From NCBI GenBank assembly GCA_000934385.1, contig KN880830.1, positions 1 through 16,413 on the forward strand: DNA of 16,413 bases, in the 5' to 3' direction. This DNA comes from Cylindrobasidium torrendii FP15055 ss-10 (taxonomy: Eukaryota > Basidiomycota > Agaricomycetes > Agaricales > Physalacriaceae). Shown here piece after piece: positions 7,798 to 16,413 of the stretch (positions are counted from its first letter, which is position 1; the number at the start of each line of letters is the position of its first letter). The notes under the pieces are model-generated. The model was not told the origin of the DNA, made no database searches, and was given only the letters and a program-made list of their open reading frames with translations. The position numbers were made by a program, and so were the translations under genes.

Positions 7798-10512
7798 ATG
7801 GAGGACTCATCAACTTCACGTCCGCGGAGTGCGTCGTTTCATTTGCTTTCCCAACAACACGAACTTACAATTTTCACAGGGGTGGTTTTGCATTGTAACG
7901 CGCGCTCTCATAGAGAGTACAGTGTGTGTGCTCATTGTTTGTAAGGCTACCAGAAGACCGTGCGACTTCATCGCGCATTTCCTCCAGCCCATCGCGGGCA
8001 AGCTCTGTGGTGTGCGTCTTTTTGGACTTAAACATCGCACAGTTTCTAATCAACCATGCAGAGAGGATGACAGCGGCTCCATCTCGTTCGATATCAAACC
8101 ATTTCGCAAAGGCTGGGCCAAAGGAGCGCGCGCCGACTTTCTAGACGAAGCATATCATGGATTTCAGGCCGCACGGACCCGCGGCACTCACTCCGTCGCG
8201 GACTACATCACGAACACCGTCAACGAATACTGCGCACGGTTTACCTGGTGGATAGATCCCCCGCGCCTGCCCACCACCGACGAGCTGGAAAGGGAAGACG
8301 ATGACCTGCCTCCTGCTTTGGGCTCGCAGAAGGCAGCGCGGTTAAAGCGCATCACAGTTGTAAGTCAACACGCCTCGCACTCTGACATTGGCTTTACCTG
8401 CACACAGGGTATTCGAAACTACCTCGACAGGCTGGCACAGCGCGCCGCGCCCATCACCTTGATGACCCCCAAGCAAATTGAAAAAGACCCAGTCGCTTCC
8501 CTCATTGCTACCATCGGTGGTGCGAAAGTGGGACAACGTCGAGCACGCACCGGATATCAACTGTGGTCCATGAGCCACTTCAAGCATGCTGTCAAGAATG
8601 GTGTCGACAACACCGTTACCCAGGCCGGAATTGATCGCCAGAAGGATCGCATCGGGGTCGTGCAAGCCCAGACAGTGGCGGCGTACGAGGCACTACCGGC
8701 ATTCGAACGCCAGAAGTACGAGGATGAATCGCGGCGCGAGCAGGAAGAGCTCAGACAACGCAAGAAGGATAGCAAATGGATGCCACAGCAATTATCGCCC
8801 GAGGAAATTCAATTGTGCGTATCTTCTGGCTGACTCCTGGTCTTAAACTCACAACACATGCAGAGCCCTCGATAAACTCCCCCACAGCCTCATCGCCCTG
8901 TTCGACGGCCTGCGTGCTCTTACGGGGTGGAACTTCGATGTCTTCTATTCGGGACCTGACCCGCGCGCTGGCGGCCAAGTCGCCACATTATCGTGAGTGT
9001 TTGACTAGATGTATAGTCTTTCAGCTGAACTTTTTCCAGTGTTCACTCGGGTGTCGACCGTTCTCCTATTCCTCGTGACTTTCCCACTGCTGGTGGGGCA
9101 GAGGGTCTAGCGCGTCGTCGACTCGTTGAAGCAGCAATTGGGGATTTTGCATTACGCTGCTTCAGTATGTTCAGCGGCCAGTACCTGGGAAGACTAATTG
9201 ACACTGTATCGCAGGTACCGCAGACCGTCAAGCCGCCTGTCTTCCGAACGACACTCTCAACCAGACCGCCCCGCCATTCTTGGCATGGCGTCCATCGTCA
9301 TGGGAGGCCGCGTTGAAGCACACGTCCGCATCAACTGCGCTGCCCGAGTCCAAATCCACCAAGCGCAAGCAGCCTGGCGATTCTCAGTCAGGCTCTCGCA
9401 AGAAGACGTCAATAGCGGACAACAACAACAACGAACCATCTCAAACGAAGAAATCCAAGTCTCAACGCACGCAATCCACGCGCCAGACCAGACGGAAACA
9501 CGACGAAGATGTGAGCGACTCAGACATCGAGCATAGTGCTCAAGTGTCAGACGAGGCCTCGCATGACCATGTCGTGCATTCTGAGGAAACCACTCTTCAA
9601 AACCCCATTGCTCCTACATCTGGACCGACAGACACACCGTCGGGACCCACACAGTCAGCTATGCCCACACCATCTCCAGTCGACCTGGTTATGCCACCGT
9701 TCCCTGGGAGTGTCGATGCTGAAATGGCCGATGCAGAATCTTCGGGAGATACAGACATGCCAATCGATCCAGTCCTGGTAGCATTGTCGGCATTGACGCC
9801 AAACCATTCACTGGAGGAGACCGCGGCGCCAGTTAGACGATCCACACGCAAAGCCGCGGACAAAACCATGGCCAAACCTTCCCCCGCAACTGTCGAGAGC
9901 AGCATCAAGACGCGCACAACCAAGCCAAGGCTACCGCCTGCTGCGAAGGCTATCATCTTTGGCAAGGGTCCCGCCGTCACCCCAGATTACATCAAGAATG
10001 CCCAGAAGCTATTTGCCGAGCTCAACGAGGAGGCGGAATGGGACGAGTGTGTGGAGATGTACATGGAGTACGAGCGATCCCGTGGATATGCGCGCGCGAT
10101 GCTGGCTTCCGGAAGACGTCCACAGACTCTTGTGCGTTATGTGAAAGCTGCCCGCACCCTTCCCCAAGATAGGATGCTGCCCCTTCTATGGCCAGAGACC
10201 GTCAAGGAGACGGAGGAGGTATTTTGGGGCTGGTGGCGCTGGCTCCAGCCGGCCTGGCGCAGCATTGACACTGACGACGAGAACGGTGCCCCTATCTGCA
10301 GTCCCATTGCTTTGTCGACGCGTCCGCCTGTACCGTACGATGCAGACTGGTCGGGTCTTGATGCCTCTGGTGTCAATGGGCTCCTCAATGTGATGACCTT
10401 CATTTATTTCTGGGGTCGGCAGGTTAAGGTGGACAAGAAGGGACAGAGTCAGTGGCTTGAGGCCCTTGGAGAGGTTCGCTGGGTATTGGACTGTCTTTGT
10501 GGTGAACCATAG
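7798..10512 (+). CDS. Gene D: hypothetical nuclear protein, 799 residues
   Basis: Six predicted exons: 7798-7940, 8062-8359, 8408-8814, 8864-8992, 9040-9164 and 9215-10512 (TAG). The last four introns are 47-50 nt with good signals; all joins keep frame. The first exon is less certain: an open frame also runs unspliced from 7829, but CTAAT...ATGCAG before 8062 looks like an intron end. Residues about 197-265 (GYQLWSMSHFK, YEALPAFERQKYEDESRREQ) resemble the aromatic/basic helices of an HMG-box-like domain. Residues 286-320 form a compact motif (ALFDGLRALTGWNF, then GPDPRAGG). Residues about 414-470 are a K/R-rich nuclear-localisation-like stretch inside a long S/T/P-rich disordered segment. 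From about 620 a helical, tryptophan-rich domain (EVFWGWWRWLQPAW) ends the protein. A DNA-binding or transposition-accessory role is possible but not shown. Confidence 0.75.
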
Positions 10513-10838
10513 ACTCGCATGTATTCTTAATTCGTCGTTTGCTTTCTTGAGGTCATGTATTCATCTGTCGCGTCGCACTGTCCGTACTGTAGTCGTGTTT
10601 TACCTTGTTTTCTTGTAGTGCATCTTGACAATAATATTACAATGACCGTCGACTGGTGTATATTCCTTGACGGGTGCGTATCCGACCATTGACGGGTGTG
10701 TATCAGGTGCGTATCAGGTGTACATTATGCGGGCGAGAACGCTGACCTTATCTTTCGGGCATTGAATGTGCGCCGTGACCCTCAAAAATTCTTCTAGGTG
10801 TTTGTACGGTGTTTAGTTCTCTCCCTCTCTCCACCACA
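10513..10838. promoter_or_regulatory. Gene D 3' region and gene E promoter with iterated GGTG motif
   Basis: After about 140 bp of T-rich 3' sequence come five copies of a ten-base motif close to GGTGYGTATC: starts at 10655, 10673, 10695, 10706 and 10717. The last three are spaced by exactly 11 bp, and two longer copies share TTGACGGGTG (10667 and 10689). The cluster lies about 110-185 bp upstream of the gene E start, a natural place for binding sites on one face of the helix. A CT-rich stretch just before the ATG (10819-10836) is typical of fungal promoters. Confidence 0.5.
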
Positions 10839-11442
10839 ATGTCCATCGATATTTCATCCCTTCGTTTCGCCTCCCAGGTCTCTCTCCATTCTCTCGACGG
10901 CCTGTTCACTACGTCTGCGGATTCGGCTTCTGCTGAATATCAGCAAAAGTATGTCCTTCGCTGATGTTGGTATGTACTAGTTGCTGACGGTAGCACAGCA
11001 GCGACAGCGGCATCCACATGCGCGCCTCAGAGGACACCATAGTCGCCGAGAGTGTGGGCTCGACACTGCCAGAAGACAAAGCCGTGTTGTTCCCACCCGC
11101 GATCCTGCCATCGCCGACTAACATTCAGTACGAGTCGGCTCCTGCGCAGCCAATTCCTTGTCCTGCTCTACCTGCCAGCGTCGACGCTTTGAAAATGTGG
11201 CAGGAAACCAACGCTCGTTTACAAAAACAGGCAGATGCCTTCCAACGGAAGGAACGACGCCGCTATGGTATGCCGCCATGCGATTCAATTCCCACGGCTG
11301 ACATCTTCACATAGGCTTGGACTTGGACAAACATGAATACTCGCGCTGGTCGCCCGATAGCACCAACGACAAGGACGTGTGCGTGTGCAGACTTATCCTG
11401 AACGCCGTTCATTCTGATACAACAGCAGACCTTGCTGTTTGA
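10839..11442 (+). CDS. Gene E: hypothetical small protein, 168 residues
   Basis: Three predicted exons, 10839-10948, 10999-11267 and 11315-11442, with introns of 50 and 47 nt (both donors GTATG). The start is in a good context (CCACAATGTCC). The N-terminal third is serine-rich and may form a short helix (LRFASQVSLHSLDGL). The middle is low-complexity and proline-rich. Residues about 100-130 form a charged helix (KMWQETNARLQKQADAFQ, followed by RKERRRYG), possibly a coiled coil. The 3' end is uncertain: a further intron (GTGTGCG...ACAACAG) could replace the last codons before the TGA at 11440-11442. It lies between gene D and the transposase in the same direction. No family recognised. Confidence 0.6.
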
Positions 11443-11709
11443 CCGGTGTTGTTCGATTATTTACCATGGGATTTTGTCGTCTGCGAGATGCGCTGGCTGG
11501 GCGTTGATTTCCATTGTATACAGAAGAAAAGTTTTTATCGTCTGGACAGTATGTCCTGGATATACGTCTGTAATTTCTTGAGCCGTGCATTAATTGTATA
11601 ATTCTTGTTTCTATGTGGCCGCGGCGCAGACTACACAAGTCGATAGGGCAGATCAGAATTGCAGGCCTGAGTCACGTGGTACCAACCTTCCTGCCTCAAT
11701 ACGTTGATC

Positions 11710-14700
11710 ATGTCGCGCCCTCGTGTTCCCCTTATCCCTGGCAAGCGCGCCATAGCCTTGCGCGTCTCACGCAACCACGAACACACCACCGACGAAACAC
11801 AGCTGCACACACGCTCGTTTAATCTGTCCGATGACCGCAAACGGTTGAAAATCAACACAAGAGGATCGTGTGCGCTTGCTGGAAACAGCCGAAGCACAGA
11901 CTGGCAGAGCACATTCGACGAGGCCATTGCAGAGGTTTATGTCGGGCCGCCTACACGCAAGCGATATGTTAATTCGGTGCGTGATTGTAGCCTTCATCTG
12001 TGTAAACTAACCTCTCTACCAGGACAACAATAACCGTACGTGGGTTGAAGACGGTCGCCCGCAGGAGTACTTGTATGAGTTTATGCGCTTGAAAGGTCGA
12101 CGAGGTCTGGCAGGACCCTGCCGCTTCTGCCGTTCTGGTGGCGAAGCAGGCTATCGGTGTATGGATTGCTTCAACGCAGGACTGAAATGTCGTGCGTGCT
12201 TCCTGAATGACCATGCGAGACACCCCTTCCATCGCTTTGAGGTACGCGACGGCCAAATTGGTCTGTCCTTTCATACTGACAGGCATTTAGTTCTGGAACG
12301 GCGACTGCTTCGAGCGTGGGCATGGACCCACGGTTGGCTTAACCGTGGCTGTCGGTCACAATGATGGTTCACGCTGTCCTGTAGGGAAGTTGGCAAAGAA
12401 ATTCACAATCTTGGATACTGGCGGAATATTCGTGTACGACATAACCTTTTGCAACTGCGAGAAGCGCACCCCAAAAAGAATCCAGCTCCTGCGAGCTGAA
12501 CTCTTTCCGGCAACTGCACGCAACCCACGGACCGCGGCAACTTTTCGTCTCATCGACGAGCACGAGCATCTGGCAGCGCACGGAAAAATTTCCCCGTACG
12601 AACACTATAGCTCGCTAGAGCGTATGTCTGATGCTTGGCGTCTTGCTATTCCTAAGGTTGGCATCTATACAAAGCCAACTATACTTGACTCACTGGAACC
12701 CAGTCTCGCCTCAAGTCGTGGACACGCATAATACGACAGAGCGGATTCATTACCATGTTGTGCCGAGGCGGACGTGGGTGCATACAGGAGGGTGTGATAA
12801 GTACAAAGGGTGGGCAGTTGGCTATCGCGTGCCCGGCTTGTCCGCGCGAGGGAGTAAACATACCAGATAACTGGCAGACCCTCCCACCCGCAGAACGGTA
12901 CGTCTCGATGGCGCGACGTCCGTTTATGCTAATTATCCACAGTTGGCGCTACAGGCTGATGCTGATGCTTGACGCAAACTTCCGCCTGAGTAACCTGCGC
13001 CGGAATTCCACAGAGGATAAGGGACTCCATACGGGATTGGCCTATTTCGTCGAGGACGATGCATATTTGGCCCATATTGCGAAATACCCAAAGCAGGAAG
13101 ACGTACGGCCTTCATCTACTTAGCAAGAACCCTTGATTAATGTGTTCATAGCTGAGCAGCTGTAGTGGCTTCAAGGCCATGTCTACGGCTGAGACTAAGG
13201 ATGCAACGGGTTTACGGGCCACTGGCGTCGCCATGTGTGCCTGTATCCAGCATGAAATGATACGACCGCGAGGAGTGGTCGATTTACAGCGCGGGGAAAG
13301 GTTCGTTTTAGGTGCACTCAACCTTGCCTGTCTCATTGACGAACTAGACAATGCAACATGGATTATGCAGCACTGTCGGCGGCGCAAGACAGCAAGTTGG
13401 ATCGCCTCTATAGCTACGACATCGCTTGTCAGTGGTTTCTCAACCTCTACAAGCGTATCGTCGAAATGCCGGAGCACTTGCGCCCGGGAGCGGGATGTAA
13501 TCTAGCATACGCCGTTCCCAAGTGTCACTGCAAAGGCCACAAAATTGACTGCCAATGCTTCCATTCCTTACTCGTCCAGCTGGGTGTGGGCACCGAGGAT
13601 GCAGAGGGAATCGAACGCATCTGGTCATTGATTAACCACTCTGCTGGAGCAACCCGTGAACAGTTGTATGGTCATCGCCACGACACGCTGGACCGTCGAA
13701 TGGCAACCCACAACTGGGAAAAGGTGACAAGCCTCGGTGAGTTTGCTGAATCGCGCCGTCGCAATGTACTGATTTTGTCTAGGCAAATATCTTCATGGCC
13801 GTCTGGAGACGGAGGAGCAGAAACTGGCGCAGCTCGAGGAGGTGCACGACGAGTTTACCGCGCTGCTCGAACCCTCGGGCAAGATACCCGTGTGGGAGGC
13901 TGAGGTGAAGGCGTGGGAGCTTGAGAAGTTAGTGAACGGTGGTCGTCTCAAGGACGGATCTCAAAAAAGTCCGTACTGGCGTGAGCGTCGTTGTCAGTCC
14001 TCTCTTTCTTTGTTTGTCCCGCGTCACTCACTTTTTGGTAGACCTAAAGCACAGCGAGCTAATGCTCAGGTTGGCCGAGCAGGAGCGGACATCCGGAGTC
14101 CAGCCGATACATGACACGAGTGCAACGGCATGTGTGGACATGGGGCTGAGGATTGAGCAGAAGCAGTGCGTATTCGAGTACACCTCAATGTTTTCCATTC
14201 GGCTGATTCCTGTGCAGGCGGGATATTGTACAACTCCTCACATCGACCAACAAAGACGCACCACATGTCGTCAAGGAGATCCAAGCGAAGCGGATGACGC
14301 TTCAGCGAGACCTCATGCAATTCCGGGCGGTCCAGCAGGTCTATATGCCATGCATCGCGGCTGTCCTTGCTGTCAGCGCAGGCGAACGTTCGGGCGACAT
14401 TGAGACCGAGGTTTTATTTCTGCCTTCGTCTCTGTCGTCGGAAAAGCAGGCCAATGGGTGTGCAACTGGGTTGGTGGCAAAGGAGGATGCCATGCGAGAA
14501 GCCCAGTGTTTCGCGGCGTTGGAGGAAATCCGGTCGATTCAGCGGGGCGCACGACAGCTGGCTACTTTCAGGAAGTCGAACATCCGTGGGACTCTGGCAT
14601 CTGGCCGGTCATTCGATGCCCAAAAACGGATGGCTGCGTTGACAAAAAAGGCGGTGGAGACGTATGGCGCCGCACGGCATGCCCTCCTGCGTATCCGAGG

Positions 14701-15391
14701 TCATGGCATGTGGGAGAAGGTGCTGCAGGTACTCGACGAGAAGAGGGATGTGAGAGGCATCGCCAGCGACATCTTCTCCACAGACCTGTCCGCCGATTTA
14801 GTATCTCACACTGACGAACTCGCGACATCTGCACATACGACTCTGAAGCGCAAACGCACGAAGCACGGCATGAAGACTGCGGACACCGTATTCTCAACGT
14901 CTGACTATTTCGTGTCATGGATCTGGAGGGTTTCGGGTGCGTTTAACGAGGCAGACGACGACGAGATGGACGGAGTCTTGCATATTGAATGGCTGAAGAG
15001 TCGTGCACGGGTGGAGCGTTCGCGCGAGCAAGTGCAGCTCCTGAAGGACGGTAGGGAGCGCACACTTCTCTCGTTCGAATACGAATCGAAGGAATGGCTG
15101 GGACGTGCATCTGGATGGGACGGCATCACCCAAGAGCTTGCGGAAGGCATTTCCGGATATTGTCACGCTCAAGCCGCTGGCAGGCGACGACTGGCCGCAT
15201 CGTTCTCGACACTGTGGACAACAAAGGCCTTCCATGGACATCCGCGTGTGGCAGACCGAATTGACCTCGAAGAGGACATTGTGTCGGATTCCGAGGATGA
15301 GGGGGATTGTTTTGATGAGGACATTGTACATACTTTAGCTGACCTTCCACCACCCAGACCCGGCATGCGAGACCAGCCGCCGACTATGTAG
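11710..15391 (+). CDS. KDZ (Kyakuja-Dileera-Zisupton) transposase with CxC2 cysteine cluster
   Basis: Ten predicted exons: 11710-11976, 12023-12241, 12291-12656, 12704-12897, 12943-13102, 13152-13300, 13348-13736, 13783-13992, 14042-14165 and 14218-15391. All nine introns are 45-52 nt and keep frame, giving 1083 residues without an internal stop. Residues 122-162 are the CxC2-type cluster: three CxxC pairs (C122/C125, C135/C138, C145/C148) and a trailing H-rich segment, a likely zinc-binding DNA-recognition domain. The RNase H-fold core follows with the three acidic residues in family contexts: D359 (LMLDANFRLSN), D476 (YSYDIACQWF) and E541 (GIERIWSLIN), plus a Cys/His insert (PKCHCKGHKIDCQC) between the last two. 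The C-terminal third is helical and charged, with an acidic end. Known role of the family: cut-and-paste DNA transposition in the nucleus. The intact frame suggests a recently or still functional enzyme. The eighth donor (13993) is uncertain by a few bases. Confidence 0.93.
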
Positions 15392-15701
15392 TATACTGTG
15401 TACTTGTTTATTGAGGTATCTTTATGTTCTTGCTTATCTGTAATTTTTTTTGCCGCCGCCACACACATAGGACCAAATGCGGTAGGTCTTCCAGTTGCCG
15501 AGCTCATTTTTTCGGCGGCGCCTGCATTTTCGCTGCGCCGGCAAATATTTTAATTCTTGCCCGAGTATTAATCAGCATCAATGATGCAAGTCCCCAATGC
15601 AGCTGCCTGGCCCGAGCCCTGTGCTCTGGACCGTGTGTACTTTGGATAAATAAGGCAGGTGGCCAGCCGCTGCAGCAACAACAGCATCCTGGTATTTCGA
15701 A
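15392..15701. other. Transposase 3' region and right subterminal region
   Basis: The transposase stop is followed by a T-rich 3' sequence with an eight-base T run near 15445. Then comes a GC-rich block at 15513-15540 (GCGCCTGC at 15518, GCTGCGCCGG at 15532) whose motifs also occur in the left subterminal region; CGGCGGCGC at 15513-15521 is the inverse complement of 2520-2528. A short palindrome, GCATCAATGATGC, lies at 15574-15586. No gene is seen. Confidence 0.4.
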
Positions 15702-15779
15702 CTTGCAACAACAACAGTATCAGGTAAATCAACCTCTGGGGACAACAACAGAATTTGGGAAAAGCCTGCAGCCAGGGTT
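15702..15779 (-). repeat. Right terminal inverted repeat (proposed)
   Basis: The reverse complement aligns without gaps to 1841-1919 (see the left copy). CAA/CAG iterations on the plus strand make part of it low-complexity, but the spaced non-repeat matches (CC, AGG, TTTACC, GAT, CAAG) are not explained by that. Read as protein, both copies give LLSPxxxLPDxVVVxS pointing inward, so a shared coding origin is an alternative. Confidence 0.55.
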
Positions 15780-15787
15780 GTATGCAG
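15780..15787 (+). repeat. Right copy of putative 8-bp target-site duplication
   Basis: GTATGCAG, identical to 1833-1840 and in the same orientation, directly abuts the right inverted repeat. The two copies flank 13,939 bp. Confidence 0.5.
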
Positions 15788-15820
15788 TGGGGTCGCGAGC
15801 GCACGGAAGAACGCACCTAC

Positions 15821-16413
15821 TATCCTTTGATCACAGATTTCGGAAGTCTTCAAATGAGGAAAGGTGTCCACCATACATGGCCCAAATCCAACGCGGCGTG
15901 CTTCTCCGCGTCCATCGACCGCGTCTGGCGCGCGCTACAAAATCGTTAGAAGTGGATGGCATGCTAGTAGGCGACGCACAAGATGGTTTCTTCTCATCTA
16001 CACGTCCCAAGTAGGTCTCCTTGGGCCTATACTCGTCGTCCGTGAAGCCAGGCAGAAGCTTGTCCCAATCGCGCCTGTCGGATACGATGTGCAACGCGCG
16101 CTTGTTTCTTTGGTGCAGTACACGATGTTCATGGGAGGGCGTCTGTCGAAACTTGAGTTTCCGGACTCTTCATTCTGGGCGGCAGAGCTCTTGCCAACGA
16201 GATGTCATGATGGTCGAATATATACCAAACGAGATGTGATCAGCCCGCGTTTGTAGCCAAACAAACGCTTGAAACTGACTTCGAAGCTACACAACTTGCC
16301 TGACGGCTCACGCTCTTTGCTCACGGCTTCAAGCTTCAGCTTCATTCCCCGGCAGAATGGCGTCCATGGACTCACAAAAATCATTTTTGGGTCAGACCTA
16401 GGCCTTGTGGGAC
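15821..16413 (-). CDS. 5' portion of the minus-strand gene split by the KDZ element (partial)
   Basis: Predicted exons in transcription order are 16226-16413 (open to the window edge), 16122-16174, 16002-16074 and 15821-15934. The introns are 51, 47 and 67 nt with GTATAT, GTACTG and GTAGAT donors; the last has a CTAAC branch site and TTTTGTAG acceptor. The first exon reads MIFVSPWTPFCRGMKLKLEA followed by CSFEVSFKRLFGYKRG, clearly protein-like; an ATG at 16382-16384 could be the start or an internal Met. The third exon has DWDKLLPGFTDDEYRPKETY. The exon 15821-15934 ends in phase 0 before GTAGGT, and the next in-phase exon is found 14 kb away at 1791-1816. Together about 236 residues lie in the window. 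The function is unknown. With a 14-kb intron, correct splicing is doubtful, so the gene may be disabled. Confidence 0.45.

Larger units (their letters stand above)
1841..15779 (+). mobile_element. Composite KDZ DNA transposon with six genes (proposed)
   Basis: The boundaries rest on three independent signs: a diverged inverted repeat at both ends (1841-1919 and 15702-15779), an 8-bp direct repeat immediately outside, and a minus-strand gene whose exons on the two sides fit one reading frame when the element is set aside. Inside are a KDZ transposase with its DDE residues present and five other genes on both strands. KDZ elements of basidiomycetes are known to be large and to carry extra genes (Iyer and colleagues reported linkage with TET/JBP oxygenases). 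No TET/JBP-like gene is visible here. Inverted repeats only about 70-77% identical suggest an old insertion or loosely constrained ends, yet the transposase reads intact. Exact ends may be off by a few bases. Confidence 0.6.

Noticed and set aside
7829..8061. Unspliced N-terminus of gene D in the same frame as exon 2
   Set aside because: CTAAT followed by ATGCAG just before 8062 looks like an intron end, and the upstream exon from 7798 joins in frame through a GTAAGG donor. Kept as an alternative only.
14066..15507. Several minus-strand open stretches opposite the transposase
   Set aside because: Antisense shadows of a GC-rich gene; the plus-strand frame has family motifs and correct introns.
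15568..15874. Minus-strand open stretches across the right inverted repeat
   Set aside because: CAA/CAG iterations (read as GTT and CTG runs) make long open frames cheap. The peptide is alanine/valine-rich and the stretch crosses the proposed element boundary.

Overview
The window looks like nuclear DNA of a filamentous basidiomycete, probably an Agaricomycete. Its genes are broken by very short introns (mostly 44-60 nt, GT...AG, often with a CTAAY or CTGAY branch site), coding stretches favour G/C in third positions, and the best recognised gene is a Kyakuja-Dileera-Zisupton (KDZ) transposase with an N-terminal CxC2-type cysteine cluster. No bacterial-style operons, rRNA, convincing tRNA or CRISPR array is visible.

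Layout. 1-512: tandem array of about 159 bp units; on the minus strand each unit reads as one 99 nt exon plus one 60-61 nt intron. 513-1347: mostly unassigned, with one weak plus-strand coding fragment. 1348-1816: 3' exons of a minus-strand gene. 1841-15779: a proposed composite KDZ element of 13.9 kb, bounded by diverged inverted repeats and an 8-bp direct repeat. 15821-16413: further exons of the minus-strand gene, entering from beyond the right edge.

The proposed element holds six genes: A (2776-3807, minus; basic/proline-rich protein with four SUMO-type motifs), B (4467-5935, plus; two conserved-looking domains joined by a proline/serine-rich linker, with a suspected frameshifted patch), C (6413-7073, minus; small helical protein with a basic N-terminus), D (7798-10512, plus; 799-residue putative nuclear protein), E (10839-11442, plus; 168 residues) and the KDZ transposase (11710-15391, plus; 1083 residues, DDE residues present, ten exons in frame). 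A/B and C/D are divergent pairs, B/C are convergent, and D, E and the transposase run head to tail.

The most interesting inference is that the element sits in a small intron of the minus-strand gene. The outer exons on both sides belong to one reading frame once the element and one copy of the 8-bp repeat are set aside; the ancestral intron would have been 57 nt. The gene models are manual splice predictions. Apart from the KDZ transposase, I do not recognise functions and have not assigned any.
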